Shown here piece after piece: positions 17,667 through 28,200 of a DNA stretch of 64,000 bases. The translations under genes were made by a program, and so were the position numbers. This DNA comes from GH45 sp046704385 (lineage in GTDB: Bacteria > Bacteroidota > Bacteroidia > Bacteroidales > SZUA-534), in NCBI GenBank assembly GCA_046704385.1, contig JBJKSB010000009.1, positions 124,001 to 188,000 of the forward strand, read 5' to 3'. The notes beneath the pieces were generated by a model. It was not told the origin of the DNA. It was given only the letters and a program-made list of their open reading frames with translations, and searched no databases. Numbering within the stretch: position 1 is the stretch's first letter; each line of letters starts with the position of its first letter.

Positions 17667-18860
17667 TTAAAGTTTGGCAATAATTGCATCAGTCATTTGT
17701 ATTGTTGAAGCTGCACCATGGCTTACAACATCTTCACGTCCTGCCATTTTCAGCATATCGTAGGTTCTTACCTTTCCCTCATTTATAACTTCAGCAATAG
17801 CTTTTCTGATTTTAGCGGCTTTTTGTTTCTCACCAATATAATCCAGCATCATACAGGCCGATTCTATCATGGCAATGGGGTTAACTATTGGCAATTTGTA
17901 ACCGGCATATTTAGGTGCCGAGCCGTGTGTAGGTTCAAACAGTGCAATACCTGATTCACCCATCTGTGCACTGCAGGCAAAACCCAGGCCACCAATCAGG
18001 CCGGCAAAGCCATCGGAAATAATATCGCCAAACATATTACCGGCAACAATTACTCCGTAGGTTTCCGGGTTTTTGGTCAGCCACATCATTTGCGCATCAA
18101 TATTTGTATTCCAGAGTTCTATCTCGGGATAATCATTTTTTTGAATGGTTTGTGCCATTTTATACATCATACCTGAAGTTTCACGTATTACGTTGGGTTT
18201 TTCACACAGCGTAACCGATTTGTATCTGAATTCACGGGCGTATTGAAAGGCTGCGCGAAGAATACGTTCGGTAGCTTTTTTTGAGAAAATACGGGTTGAT
18301 ACCGAAATTTCTTCCTGGGGTACCCGACCAAAGTTTTTTACGAATTTCGGGTGGCTTTTCAAGGCTTCGTAAACTACACCCTGTGGATTGCTCCATTCCA
18401 CACCACCGTATAGACCTTCTGTATTCTGACGGAAAACAACCACATCAACTTCAGGCTCTTCAATTACATTTTTTGCTCCCCGCCGAATAAAATTCAATGG
18501 ATTGCCTTTATAGGTCTTACATGGCCTTATACAAATATCGAGGTTAAAATGCTGACGCAACCCGACAATTGGGCTTGAATAAACTAATCCTTTATCTTTA
18601 AGTTCAGGTTTTAATTCAGCAAACGCCTCGTCTTTGGGTTTTGAAGTTATAGCTCCGAAAAGTCCGATTTTATGTTTCTCAAGTAAGTCCAACGTTCGTT
18701 GAGGAAGCGGATTTCCTTCGTTACACCAGAAATCCCAGCCAATGTCGCCTTCTGCATAGTCAGCCTCAAAACCTGCTGCGTTTAATACCCTGATAGCTTC
18801 ATTTAATACAGTTTTGCCAATTCCATCACCCGGCAGGGTTACAATAGTACGTTTAGCCAT
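17667..18860 (-). CDS. Isocitrate/isopropylmalate dehydrogenase family protein
   Basis: The 397-residue enzyme belongs to the beta-decarboxylating dehydrogenases, which oxidise a 2-hydroxy acid and lose CO2 with NAD(P)+ and Mg2+. Visible are the N-terminal TLPGDGIGKTVL, substrate-binding Arg residues in LRQHFNLDICIRP, the FRQNTEGLYGGVEW segment, the Mg-binding NMFGDIISDGFAGLIGGLG and the NAD-binding FEPTHGSAPKYAGY. The S-containing substrate loop (SSPIVGLRQ) and NTEGLYGG favour isocitrate over 3-isopropylmalate. No leu genes are nearby. An HD-like gene follows 10 bases downstream. Confidence 0.88.
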   Translation of the reverse strand: MAKRTIVTLPGDGIGKTVLNEAIRVLNAAGFEADYAEGDIGWDFWCNEGNPLPQRTLDLLEKHKIGLFGAITSKPKDEAFAELKPELKDKGLVYSSPIVGLRQHFNLDICIRPCKTYKGNPLNFIRRGAKNVIEEPEVDVVVFRQNTEGLYGGVEWSNPQGVVYEALKSHPKFVKNFGRVPQEEISVSTRIFSKKATERILRAAFQYAREFRYKSVTLCEKPNVIRETSGMMYKMAQTIQKNDYPEIELWNTNIDAQMMWLTKNPETYGVIVAGNMFGDIISDGFAGLIGGLGFACSAQMGESGIALFEPTHGSAPKYAGYKLPIVNPIAMIESACMMLDYIGEKQKAAKIRKAIAEVINEGKVRTYDMLKMAGREDVVSHGAASTIQMTDAIIAKL

Positions 18861-19071
18861 AATCGTAATTTTTATAAGTTTAGCGATTCTAAATACAGAA
18901 TCATCATTTTTTGGTAAGGGTAAATTTACTTTATCGATTTCTATTTAAAAATGTGATATATAATAGCTTTATTTAACATTGATGTTGATTTATTTTTTTG
19001 AAGGCAATTTTTTACCTTTCCAATCAACTGAAAATTCCTAATTTTATACGAAATACAAATAAACCCATACT

Positions 19072-21120
19072 ATGAAGTTACCGAGGCTAATTCAAAACGA
19101 CCCCTGGTTAAATCCTTACAAAGATGTTATTAAACATCGGACAATAAATGCAGAAACCAAACGAGAGGAACTTCTTAATAAAAAACACAAAGACCTTTCT
19201 GACTTTGCAAATGGTCATTTATCGTTTGGATGTTTTGCCGACCATGAAGCCATTATTTTCAGAGAATGGTTACCCAATGCTACCCGTGTTTGTTTAATAG
19301 GTGATTTTTCTGACTGGCAGACAAAACCAGGGTTTGATTTTGAGGCCCGGGGCAATGGTGTTTGGGAATTAAAGATCGGCAGGGGAATTATTCAGCATGG
19401 AGATTTGTATAAGATTAAGGTATTTTGGAATGGAGGAGAAGGTGAGAGGATTCCGGCCTGGTGCCGGCGGGTGGTACAGGATTCAGGCACCAATATTTTT
19501 AGTGCTCAGGTTTGGATTCCTGAAAATGAATATCCCTGGAAAAACAACCAAAAACTACCCGAGATTGCCCCTTTAATTTATGAAGTACATATTGGAATGT
19601 CGGGCGAAGAAGAGAAGGTGAGCACTTTTGCTGAATTTACACAAAATATTTTACCACGAATTGCTGAACTTGGTTACAATACAGTGCAGCTGATGGCCAT
19701 TCAGGAGCATCCGTATTACGGATCGTTTGGTTACCATGTAAGCAGCTTTTTTGCCGTATCATCCCGGTTTGGTACACCTGAAGAACTAAAGGAGTTAATT
19801 GATACAGCTCATGGTATGGGATTGCGGGTTATCATGGATCTTGTGCACTCGCACGCTGTACGAAATGAGGTTGAGGGCTTAGGAAAGTACGACGGTACCC
19901 AATATCAGTTTTTTCATGCCGGGGCTAAAGGTGAGCATCCGGCATGGGATTCTTATTGTTTCAATTATGGTAAAAACGAAGTAATCCATTTCCTTTTGTC
20001 AAATATTAAATTCTGGCTTGATGAGTACTGTTTCGACGGGTTCCGTTTCGATGGAGTTACCAGTATGCTTTATTTCGATCATGGATTAGGGCGTAATTTT
20101 ACCTCGTATGAGTTTTATTTTGACAGTGGACAGGATGAAGAAGCTATTACTTACCTGATGCTTGCAAACCAGCTAATTAAAGAAATAAACCCTGATGCCA
20201 TTTCGATTGCAGAAGAGATGAGCGGTTATCCCGGACTGGCCAGTGAATACAAGGATGGTGGAATTGGTTTTGATTACCGCCTGGCCATGGGAATTCCCGA
20301 TTATTGGATAAAAACCCTCAAGGAAAGTCGTGATGAAGACTGGAAAATTGGCCAGATATATCACGAACTTACAGCAAAACGATCTGATGAAAAAACTATA
20401 TCCTACACTGAATCGCACGATCAGGCTTTGGTTGGCGATAAAACTATAGCTTTTAGGCTTATGGATAAGGAAATGTATTATCATATGCAGGTTGATGACA
20501 CAAATATGGTTATTGATAGGGGAATTGCCCTGCATAAAATGATACGCCTGATAACCATAGCTACTTCAGGAGGTGGGTATTTAAATTTTATGGGCAATGA
20601 GTTTGGACATCCCGAATGGATTGATTTTCCCCGTGAGGGAAATAACTGGTCGTACAAATATGCCATCAGGCAATGGAGCCTGGTTGACCGAACTGATTTG
20701 AAATTTCAATACCTGAATAATTTCGATAAGCGAATGATTGAATTGGTGCAATCAAAAAACCTGATGCGAATTTTTCCTTTTCATGTACTTCATTTAAACG
20801 ATAATGATAAGGTGCTTGCCTTTTCAAGATCGGATTTGATTTTTGTTTTTAATTTTCATCCAACCCATAGCTTTACTGATTACGGTATAACTGTGGCCGA
20901 AGGTAAATACAGGTATCTATTTAGCTCTGATGAATTGATTTACGGGGGATTTGGTCGTTATGATGAAGGCCAGATTTATCATTCTATAAATGTAACACAT
21001 GGCGAAAATTATTACCAGATTAAATTATACCTTCCGGCACGTTCAGCGCTTGTAATTGAAAAAATTCCTATTCCAAGTGTTTATCAGAGGCTTGGATTAA
21101 AGAAACGAAAGACAAATTGA
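19072..21120 (+). CDS. glgB: 1,4-alpha-glucan branching enzyme (GH13, eukaryote-type)
   Basis: At 682 residues this fits the GH13_8 branching enzymes. It cuts alpha-1,4 chains and rejoins them as alpha-1,6 branches in glycogen. An N-terminal carbohydrate-binding domain (about residues 55-160: EWLPNATRVCLIGDFSDW) precedes the GH13 barrel with region I (DLVHSHA), region II (GFRFDGVTSMLY, nucleophile Asp), region III (AISIAEEMSGYP, acid/base Glu) and region IV (SYTESHDQALVG). A C-terminal beta domain ends the protein. The alpha-amylase-family gene starts 15 bases after the stop, so they form one plus-strand transcript. Cytosolic; no signal peptide. Confidence 0.95.
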   Translation: MKLPRLIQNDPWLNPYKDVIKHRTINAETKREELLNKKHKDLSDFANGHLSFGCFADHEAIIFREWLPNATRVCLIGDFSDWQTKPGFDFEARGNGVWELKIGRGIIQHGDLYKIKVFWNGGEGERIPAWCRRVVQDSGTNIFSAQVWIPENEYPWKNNQKLPEIAPLIYEVHIGMSGEEEKVSTFAEFTQNILPRIAELGYNTVQLMAIQEHPYYGSFGYHVSSFFAVSSRFGTPEELKELIDTAHGMGLRVIMDLVHSHAVRNEVEGLGKYDGTQYQFFHAGAKGEHPAWDSYCFNYGKNEVIHFLLSNIKFWLDEYCFDGFRFDGVTSMLYFDHGLGRNFTSYEFYFDSGQDEEAITYLMLANQLIKEINPDAISIAEEMSGYPGLASEYKDGGIGFDYRLAMGIPDYWIKTLKESRDEDWKIGQIYHELTAKRSDEKTISYTESHDQALVGDKTIAFRLMDKEMYYHMQVDDTNMVIDRGIALHKMIRLITIATSGGGYLNFMGNEFGHPEWIDFPREGNNWSYKYAIRQWSLVDRTDLKFQYLNNFDKRMIELVQSKNLMRIFPFHVLHLNDNDKVLAFSRSDLIFVFNFHPTHSFTDYGITVAEGKYRYLFSSDELIYGGFGRYDEGQIYHSINVTHGENYYQIKLYLPARSALVIEKIPIPSVYQRLGLKKRKTN

Positions 21121-21135
21121 TTGAATTTTGAAAGC

Positions 21136-22863
21136 ATGAGTGACTCAAAGAAAATCTCCATTTACCAGGTTTTTATGCGTCTTTTTGGAAATACAAACCG
21201 TGATGCAGTATGGAATGGAAGCAGGGATGAGAATGGAACCGGTAAAATGGATGATTTTACCGGAATAGCTTTGCAATCCATTAAGGATATGGGATTCACG
21301 CATATCTGGTATACAGGTATTATAGAACATGCAACCTGTGAAGGTTTCCCGCAGTTTGAAATTTTTTCCCAGCATCCTTCTGTAGTTAAAGGCAGGGCAG
21401 GTTCACCCTATGCAATTACGGATTATTATGATGTAAATCCTTACCTGGCCGAAAATGTCGAAAAACGCATGGAAGAATTTGAATCCCTGGTTCAGCGGAC
21501 TCATGATATTGGTATGAAAGTAATTATTGATTTTGTTCCCAACCATGTGGCCCGGCAATACAAATCAGATCAAAAGCCGGAGACCGACTTTGGTTTAAAT
21601 GATGATGATTCAAAAGCCTTTTCGCTTCTGAATGATTTTTATTATGTTCCTGGTGAACCACTTTATCTTAGTGATGAAATGGGGACTTTTTTTGCGGGAC
21701 GCGGCCATGACACATATCATGAATATCCTGCCAAAGCAACCGGAAATGATCAGTTTCATGCGAATCCAACTCTGAACGACTGGTACGAAACTGTTAAACT
21801 GAATTATGGGGTTGATTATTTTAATGGCAGGCAGAAATATTTTGATCCGGTTCCGCCACTTTGGGAAAAAATGGTGGCTATACTGGATTTTTGGTGTTCG
21901 AAATATGTGGATGGAATAAGGTGCGACATGGCTGAAATGGTGCCCGTTGAATTCTGGAATTTTGCCATTTCCTGGATAAAACAAAAGTATCCCGATGTAA
22001 TTTTTATTGCCGAAGTTTATAATCCTGGTGAATATCAGAGTTATGTGAATATTGGCAGATTTGATTATTTATATGATAAAGTCGGACTATATGATACCCT
22101 GCGGAGTATTATTTGTACTGGTTCTCCGGCTTTTGAGATAACCCAAACCTGGCAAAGTTTGAACGGTATTGATGACCTGATGTTACGGTTTTTGGAAAAT
22201 CATGATGAACAACGGATTGCTTCCCGGTTTTTTGCCAGTGATCCATTTTATGCCCTGCCAGCAATGGTGGTTGCTGCAACAATGAACTGTGGCCCTGTAA
22301 TGGTTTATTTTGGCCAGGAACTTGGTGAACCTGCAACTGGAGAATCAGGATATAGCGGGGATGACGGACGGACAACTATTTTTGATTTCTACAATGTGCC
22401 GGAACATCAAAAATGGTTTAATAACGGTGAATTCAATACCAAATTATTATCAAAAGGACAGATTGAACTCAGGAATTATTACTCTAAGCTTTTGAATTTT
22501 GCCATTAATAGTAGTGCTGTTTCACAAGGAAAATTTTATGATTTAATGTGGGGCAATAATTTTAATGGTGGCCCCGATACCAGGTATATATATGCTTATT
22601 TGCGATATTCAAATAATGAAAAACTTCTGGTGGTTGTAAATTTTAATAAAAACGAATCACAGCAGTTTAACCTGAAAATACCAGCTGATGCCATACATTT
22701 AATGCAGATTTCGGAAATAACAGCTCTTCATTTGAAAGATAATTTTTCGAATACTGCAATATCAATCAATGTTATTCAAATAATTAATGATGGTATTGAG
22801 CTAAGGTTAGAAGCTCTTCAATGTTGCATCTTTAGTATAAAGGTTGTTAATGATAATGGGTAA
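21136..22863 (+). CDS. Alpha-amylase family glycoside hydrolase (GH13)
   Basis: I use the ATG at 21136 (575 residues) in preference to the TTG directly after the glgB stop. GH13 regions are clear: DFVPNHVA (I), GIRCDMAEMVP with nucleophile Asp (II), IFIAEVYNPGEY with acid/base Glu (III), RFLENHDEQR (IV). There is no signal peptide, so it should act on intracellular alpha-glucan or maltooligosaccharides. The C-terminal beta domain (about residues 480-575) is present. Whether it is an amylase, a glucanotransferase or a debranching-type enzyme cannot be settled. It follows the branching enzyme in one operon. Confidence 0.9.
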   Translation: MSDSKKISIYQVFMRLFGNTNRDAVWNGSRDENGTGKMDDFTGIALQSIKDMGFTHIWYTGIIEHATCEGFPQFEIFSQHPSVVKGRAGSPYAITDYYDVNPYLAENVEKRMEEFESLVQRTHDIGMKVIIDFVPNHVARQYKSDQKPETDFGLNDDDSKAFSLLNDFYYVPGEPLYLSDEMGTFFAGRGHDTYHEYPAKATGNDQFHANPTLNDWYETVKLNYGVDYFNGRQKYFDPVPPLWEKMVAILDFWCSKYVDGIRCDMAEMVPVEFWNFAISWIKQKYPDVIFIAEVYNPGEYQSYVNIGRFDYLYDKVGLYDTLRSIICTGSPAFEITQTWQSLNGIDDLMLRFLENHDEQRIASRFFASDPFYALPAMVVAATMNCGPVMVYFGQELGEPATGESGYSGDDGRTTIFDFYNVPEHQKWFNNGEFNTKLLSKGQIELRNYYSKLLNFAINSSAVSQGKFYDLMWGNNFNGGPDTRYIYAYLRYSNNEKLLVVVNFNKNESQQFNLKIPADAIHLMQISEITALHLKDNFSNTAISINVIQIINDGIELRLEALQCCIFSIKVVNDNG

Positions 22864-22876
22864 TTGGTTGATTTGA

Positions 22877-22904
22877 TCATGTGCTCATATGCTCATGTGC
22901 TCAT
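22877..22904 (+). repeat. Short tandem octamer repeat (TCATGTGC x3.5)
   Basis: Three 8-base units (TCATGTGC, TCATATGC, TCATGTGC) and a further TCAT lie in the convergent gap after the GH13 gene. The following 70 bases contain looser variants of the same words. No coding role is seen. Confidence 0.7.
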
Positions 22905-23049
22905 TAATTATTAGTACTTTGGCTTATTATCTTATCAGTACATTTAACTTATCACCTCATTGGCACATTAAGGAATTATAATTTGATATTTGCCTCCCAA
23001 CAAAAAGTGAACAAATTAATGTTTGATAAATACTCCCCCGGGCAAGTTT

Positions 23050-25083
23050 TTAGTTTTGGTTTTTCTCGTTTTGTAAAGGCAGGGTAAAATAAAATGTGGT
23101 GCCAACCCCTTTGCGAGATTTAACCCATAAGTTTCCCCCCATAAGTTCTATCAATCCTTTCGATATCGGCAACCCAAGGCCGGTACCTCCAAAATTTTGC
23201 CTAATGGCATTTTCACTTTGGGTAAAGCGGCTGTAAAGTCTTTTCTGGTAATCGTGCGGAATTCCTAATCCGGTATCTTTAACATGAAACTGAAGGTGGC
23301 CATCGGTGTTGAGTTTAATTCCCAGTTCCACAAATCCTTCATCGGTAAATTTAAAGGCATTATCAACCAGGTTTACTATAACTTGTCTCAATCGCGATTC
23401 ATCTGATTTTATAACCGTTGATTCACAATTGAGTTCGGTAACCGTTGAAAATTTAATATTTTGTTTGTTTTCCAGAATATTTTTTAATTGGCGATGTGTA
23501 TCTTTCAGCAGCTGATCGAGACTAAATTCTTTTTTAAACACAGTTAGTTGCCGGGTATCAAGTTTTGATATATCAATAATATTATTCATCAGGGTCAGTA
23601 ACCGGTTGCTGTTTTTATAGATAATTTCAAGGTACTGATGCTTTTCATTATCACTTACCATATTATTATAAAGAAGTTCGGCAAAACCATTAATGCCATT
23701 CATGGGTGTTCTGATTTCGTGGCTTACATTGGCAAGAAATGCTGTTTTTAGTTTTTCATTTTCTTCGGCCTTATCTTTTGCATAAATCAGGGCTTCTTCA
23801 GCGTCTTTGCGACGCGAAATATCCTGAACAACACCCACGATCCTGATGGGTTCGGCATTGTTATTTACTTCGGTAACTACTCCCCAATCATTAATCCACT
23901 TGTAATTTCCATCTTTACAGCAAATACGATATTCTATTTCAAAATAATTAATCTCGCCATCAATACATCTATCGATACAATTGGTGTATTCTACAATGTG
24001 ATCGGGGTGGATATTTTTCAGAAACCAGTTATCAATGCGGTTTAAAGTACCACTATTGTATCCAAAAATTTGTGCATTGCGTTCATCATAATACCGGGTT
24101 TTATCCACCAGGTTATATTCATAGGTTCCCAAATTTCCCGCCATTAATGCAAACTGGAGCCTTTTTTCACTTTTCTTTAACGATTCGTGCATCAGGTTTT
24201 GCTTTAAAGCATTGCTAAAGATCAGACTGGTCATCTTAAGCATGTGGATATCTGAAAAATCCCATTTATTCCCGGTTTTATTGCGAAGCAGAATTAGTGC
24301 ACCAATGGTTTGTTTGTCCTTTTGGATTCCTGATATTAAAATCGACCTTGCGCCACAGTTTTTTAAATTAGTTTTCATAAGGGGCAATCGATCCGGAAAA
24401 TCTTCAATATTTTGATAGTAAACCAGCTTTTTTTCCTTTACCAGATCGATAAAATATTTGTTTTCGGACGTTGAATAACCAACTTGTACAAATGTATTGT
24501 GATTAGCCAGAGCCCCTTTCCATTCGTATTTATTCGAAATAATATCGTTTTCGATTTTGATTAAGTCAACCTGGTCGGCTGAGCATAAATCACCTAGTTC
24601 AGTCAAAGTAAGTGACAGTGCGGCTTCAAAATCGTACCCACTAATAAATCGGGAAGCAATTTCCGCAATTTTCTTTTCAAACTTAATTTCTTTTTCTTTC
24701 AGGATATCATATTTTACACGGTCGGTCACTTCCTGGACGGTCCCGGCGATGTAATCTATCGTATTATCTTTAATTAGTGAGGCATTTACTTCAAAATATT
24801 TGGTACTTAAATCAAGCATCGGAATAGCAAAAGTTTTTATACCAGGAAAAGTTCCCTGTCTTAGGTTCTTCAGGTAATTCAGAAGTTCCAATGGTTCACG
24901 GTACTGACAATTTTGTCGTAAATACGATAAAAGTGACCGGGGGGTAATATCATCACCCATAAAATTTAAAATACGCTGGAATCCCCCGGAAAACGATGTC
25001 TGGTTCTTGGCGGGGTGCCATTCCCAGTATCCCAGATTAGCCAGCCTTTCTATATTTTGATTCTGGATTTGGTTCTGATCCAT
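23050..25083 (-). CDS. PAS-GAF-PAS sensor histidine kinase
   Basis: The 677-residue protein has no clear membrane segment. An N-terminal PAS-like domain (about residues 10-130, with GYWEWHPAKNQTSFSGGFQRILNF), a GAF domain (about 145-295), a second PAS/PAC with PAS_3-like features (about 300-430: LGTYEYNLVDKTRYYDERNAQIFGY and YRICCKDGNYKWINDWGVV), a HisKA helix with His in FLANVSHEIRTPMNG and an HATPase domain (DTGLGIPHDY, GGTGLGLPISKG) follow. The catalytic core is complete and there is no receiver. It lies between the two arms of the glucan island without an adjacent regulator; a role in controlling storage is only positional inference. Confidence 0.92.
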   Translation of the reverse strand: MDQNQIQNQNIERLANLGYWEWHPAKNQTSFSGGFQRILNFMGDDITPRSLLSYLRQNCQYREPLELLNYLKNLRQGTFPGIKTFAIPMLDLSTKYFEVNASLIKDNTIDYIAGTVQEVTDRVKYDILKEKEIKFEKKIAEIASRFISGYDFEAALSLTLTELGDLCSADQVDLIKIENDIISNKYEWKGALANHNTFVQVGYSTSENKYFIDLVKEKKLVYYQNIEDFPDRLPLMKTNLKNCGARSILISGIQKDKQTIGALILLRNKTGNKWDFSDIHMLKMTSLIFSNALKQNLMHESLKKSEKRLQFALMAGNLGTYEYNLVDKTRYYDERNAQIFGYNSGTLNRIDNWFLKNIHPDHIVEYTNCIDRCIDGEINYFEIEYRICCKDGNYKWINDWGVVTEVNNNAEPIRIVGVVQDISRRKDAEEALIYAKDKAEENEKLKTAFLANVSHEIRTPMNGINGFAELLYNNMVSDNEKHQYLEIIYKNSNRLLTLMNNIIDISKLDTRQLTVFKKEFSLDQLLKDTHRQLKNILENKQNIKFSTVTELNCESTVIKSDESRLRQVIVNLVDNAFKFTDEGFVELGIKLNTDGHLQFHVKDTGLGIPHDYQKRLYSRFTQSENAIRQNFGGTGLGLPISKGLIELMGGNLWVKSRKGVGTTFYFTLPLQNEKNQN

Positions 25084-25114
25084 TCCTATTAGATGAATAA
25101 CTTAAACACTATTA

Positions 25115-25122
25115 CAAAAATA
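25115..25122 (-). promoter_or_regulatory. Bacteroidota-type -7 element of the PAS-GAF kinase
   Basis: On the minus strand this reads TATTTTTG, an exact TAnnTTTG, 31 bases before the ATG at 25083. Confidence 0.4.
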
Positions 25123-25227
25123 TATTTTTAAGTGACAACTCAAATAAATATGGTTTTTATTCGTAAAAAAAGTTGTAAAAACGGTTAAGTTATGTAATAA
25201 TTTAAATTTTTTGGCAGGCATTTATAA

Positions 25228-25250
25228 AAAAAGGGGCGTAAACCCCTTTA
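25228..25250 (-). terminator. Terminator of the minus-strand glucan operon
   Basis: AAAGGGG / CCCCTTT arms with a 6-base loop are followed on the minus strand by a T run, 6 bases beyond the stop of the synthase-phosphorylase gene. Confidence 0.85.
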
Positions 25251-25255
25251 AATAT

Positions 25256-28200
25256 CTATACCCAGCGCAAATAGGCAAAATCCTGTCGGTGTGGTAATTC
25301 TTTATTTTTTGGATAAACTCTTAATCCATAATCATAAGTCCCCGGGCGTTTTAGTTCGAATTCGATATCAAAAAATGCAAGAGTATCAACTTTTTTAGCA
25401 AGCTTAAGCTCCATAATGTCAATTATTTTTTGTCCGTTTTGTAATGAGAAAACCAATTCTACTCCAACATCGTTGTCGTTTAAATCTTTGATATCTAATA
25501 CAACTTCGCCATAATATATTTCACCCATTTTGAAGGTGGCTTTCATAGTATTCGGAAAATCAACAGAAACTACTTCAATGGAGTCCCATTTCTCACGTAA
25601 TTTGCTTTTCCATTTTGCCAGTTCCACCGCCAGTTCAAAGTTGTTTTTATTTAGCCTGTCTGACCGTTTGTGCAATTTTAGATAATATTTATTGATATAA
25701 TCGTCGAGCATCCGCTTGGTGGTAAAATGGGGAGCAATAGCAGCTATTGACTTTTTAATGTATTGTATCCACTCAGTTGGAATGTTTTTTTCGTTACGAT
25801 CATAATAAAGCGGGACAATTTCATTTTCAAGGGTACTATAAATTGAGGCAGCATCAAGTTCATTTTGAAATTCCTGGTTTTCATAAGTCCGTTTTTCGGG
25901 CAGTGCCCACCCGGCTTTTTCTTTGTATCCTTCAACCCACCATCCGTCGAGTACACTAAAATTAAGCACCCCGTTCATTTCAGCCTTTTGTCCGCTTGTG
26001 CCGCTAGCCTCTAATGGCCGGGTTGGGTTGTTCAGCCAAATGTCGACACCACGTACCAAACGTTTGGCCAGTTCCATGTCGTAGTTTTCAAGGAATAGGA
26101 TTTTGCCAATAAACTCAGGACGACGTGATATTTCTATAATCTGTTTTATCAAATCCTGTCCGGCTTTGTCGTTTGGATGCGCTTTACCAGCAAACAGGAA
26201 TTGAACCGGACGGTCTTTTTTGTTTAAAATCCTGGCCAACCTGTCGATATCGCTGAATATAAGGTGTGCTCTTTTATAAGTAGCAAACCGCCTTGCAAAT
26301 CCGATAGTTAAGGTGTTTTCATTTATCGAGTTCAATACATCAACAATCATTTTAGGATTTTCATGACGGCGTACGAAACTTTCCTCGTACCTGGCCTTTA
26401 CGTAATCGATAAGTTTTTTACGCATCTGATTACGAATTTCCCATATTTTTTCGTCTTTAACGTCGTATATTCTTTCCCAGTAATTTTGATCCGATAAATT
26501 ATCGAGAAAATCATCTCCGAATTCGCTTTCATATAATTGGCGCCAGGCTTTGGCGGTCCATGTGGGATAATGAACGCCGTTGGTCACATAATCAATATAA
26601 AGTTCTTGCGATGAATAGCCTTTCCACATGTACTGGAACATATCTTTTGAAACCTCCCCGTGCAATCGGCTCACACCATTCATTTCCTGCGAGGTTTTGG
26701 CTGCCAACACACTCATCGAGAATTTCATGCCTTGCTGATTTTCAATACCACGTCCTAAATTGAGGAATGTTTCCCAATCGATTTTTAATCGGTCGGGCAT
26801 GTTTCGCAAATAGGTACGGATTAAATCTTCCTCAAATGAATCGTGTCCGGCTGGTACCGGTGTATGTGTGGTAAACAGTGATGATGCTCTGACAACTTCA
26901 AGGGCTTCATCAAATGTTAAATTGTCGTGTTGTACCAGGTTTATCAGGCGTTCCACGTTTATCATGGCCGCATGTCCTTCGTTACAGTGATAAACTTCCG
27001 GATTTAATCCCAGTTCTTTCAATGCCCTGATTCCACCAATGCCCAAAAGCATTTCCTGTTTTAAACGGTTTTCCCAGTCACCGCCATATAATTGGTGTGA
27101 AATAGTACGATCCTCCGACGAGTTTTCCAGGAAATCCGTATCCAGCAAATAAAGTGGGATTCGGCCTACCATTACCTTCCATAATTTTGCTTTTACCAAC
27201 CTTCCGGGTAAATTCAACGAAATTGTAACGGGTTGCTTTAAATCATCAAATACAGGTTTAATAGGTAACTCGGAGAACTTTTGAGGATCGAACGATGCTT
27301 GTTGCTCGCCTGAAACGGAGAGATGTTGGGTAAAGTAACCGAATTTGTAAAGAAAACCGACTGCAACCATTGGCATGCGACAGTCGCTGGCTTCCTTCAA
27401 ATAATCACCGGCTAATATTCCTAAACCTCCCGAGTAGATTTTCAGGTTATCGGTAAGCCCGTATTCCATGCTGAAATAGCCTATTTGTGGCATTTTCTCT
27501 TTGTTTGGAGCTTCCATATACGACCTGAATTTCTGATATATGGTTTCAAGTTTCCTGATGAACTTTTTGTCCTTTTTAAGTTCCTCGAACCGGTCGACCG
27601 ATACAATTTTTAATAAGGATATCGGATTTTTTTGAACCTTGGCCCAGAGTTCAGGCGATATGGATTCAAATAATTCTATAGCATCATAATTCCAGCACCA
27701 CCAAAGGTTCATCGAAAGCTCTTCCAAAGCTTTTAATTGTTCCGGCAGGTTGGAGTGTATTATCATTTTTTTCCAAATAGGTTCATTGCTTATCTGTCTG
27801 ATTTCCATATGCTTATATGTTGATTTTGAAATAAACTTGTCTTTTTCTCGTAATTCAGCAGTGTCCAGTGCTTTGTCATAGGCTTTAAGGTAATACGGGG
27901 CAAAATGTTCCCATACGGTTTCTTCAGCCAGTTTTTGTGCATTTTGTTTTATCGATTGCCTGGCATTGTTATCAGCTTTGCTAATCTGTATTACTATCTC
28001 TTCAATTTCAGATACTACCTCCCAATAATTGTCTTCGGTACGGGTAATTACTCCCAGCCCTTGTAATATATTTTCAGATTTTGACTTCATCCATTGTCCA
28101 AAACCCGAATAGCTGGTGGTAATAGTGGGTACACCAACTGCCATGCTTTCCATGGGTGTATAACCCCAGGGTTCATAATACGAAGGGAAGGCAGTGAGAT

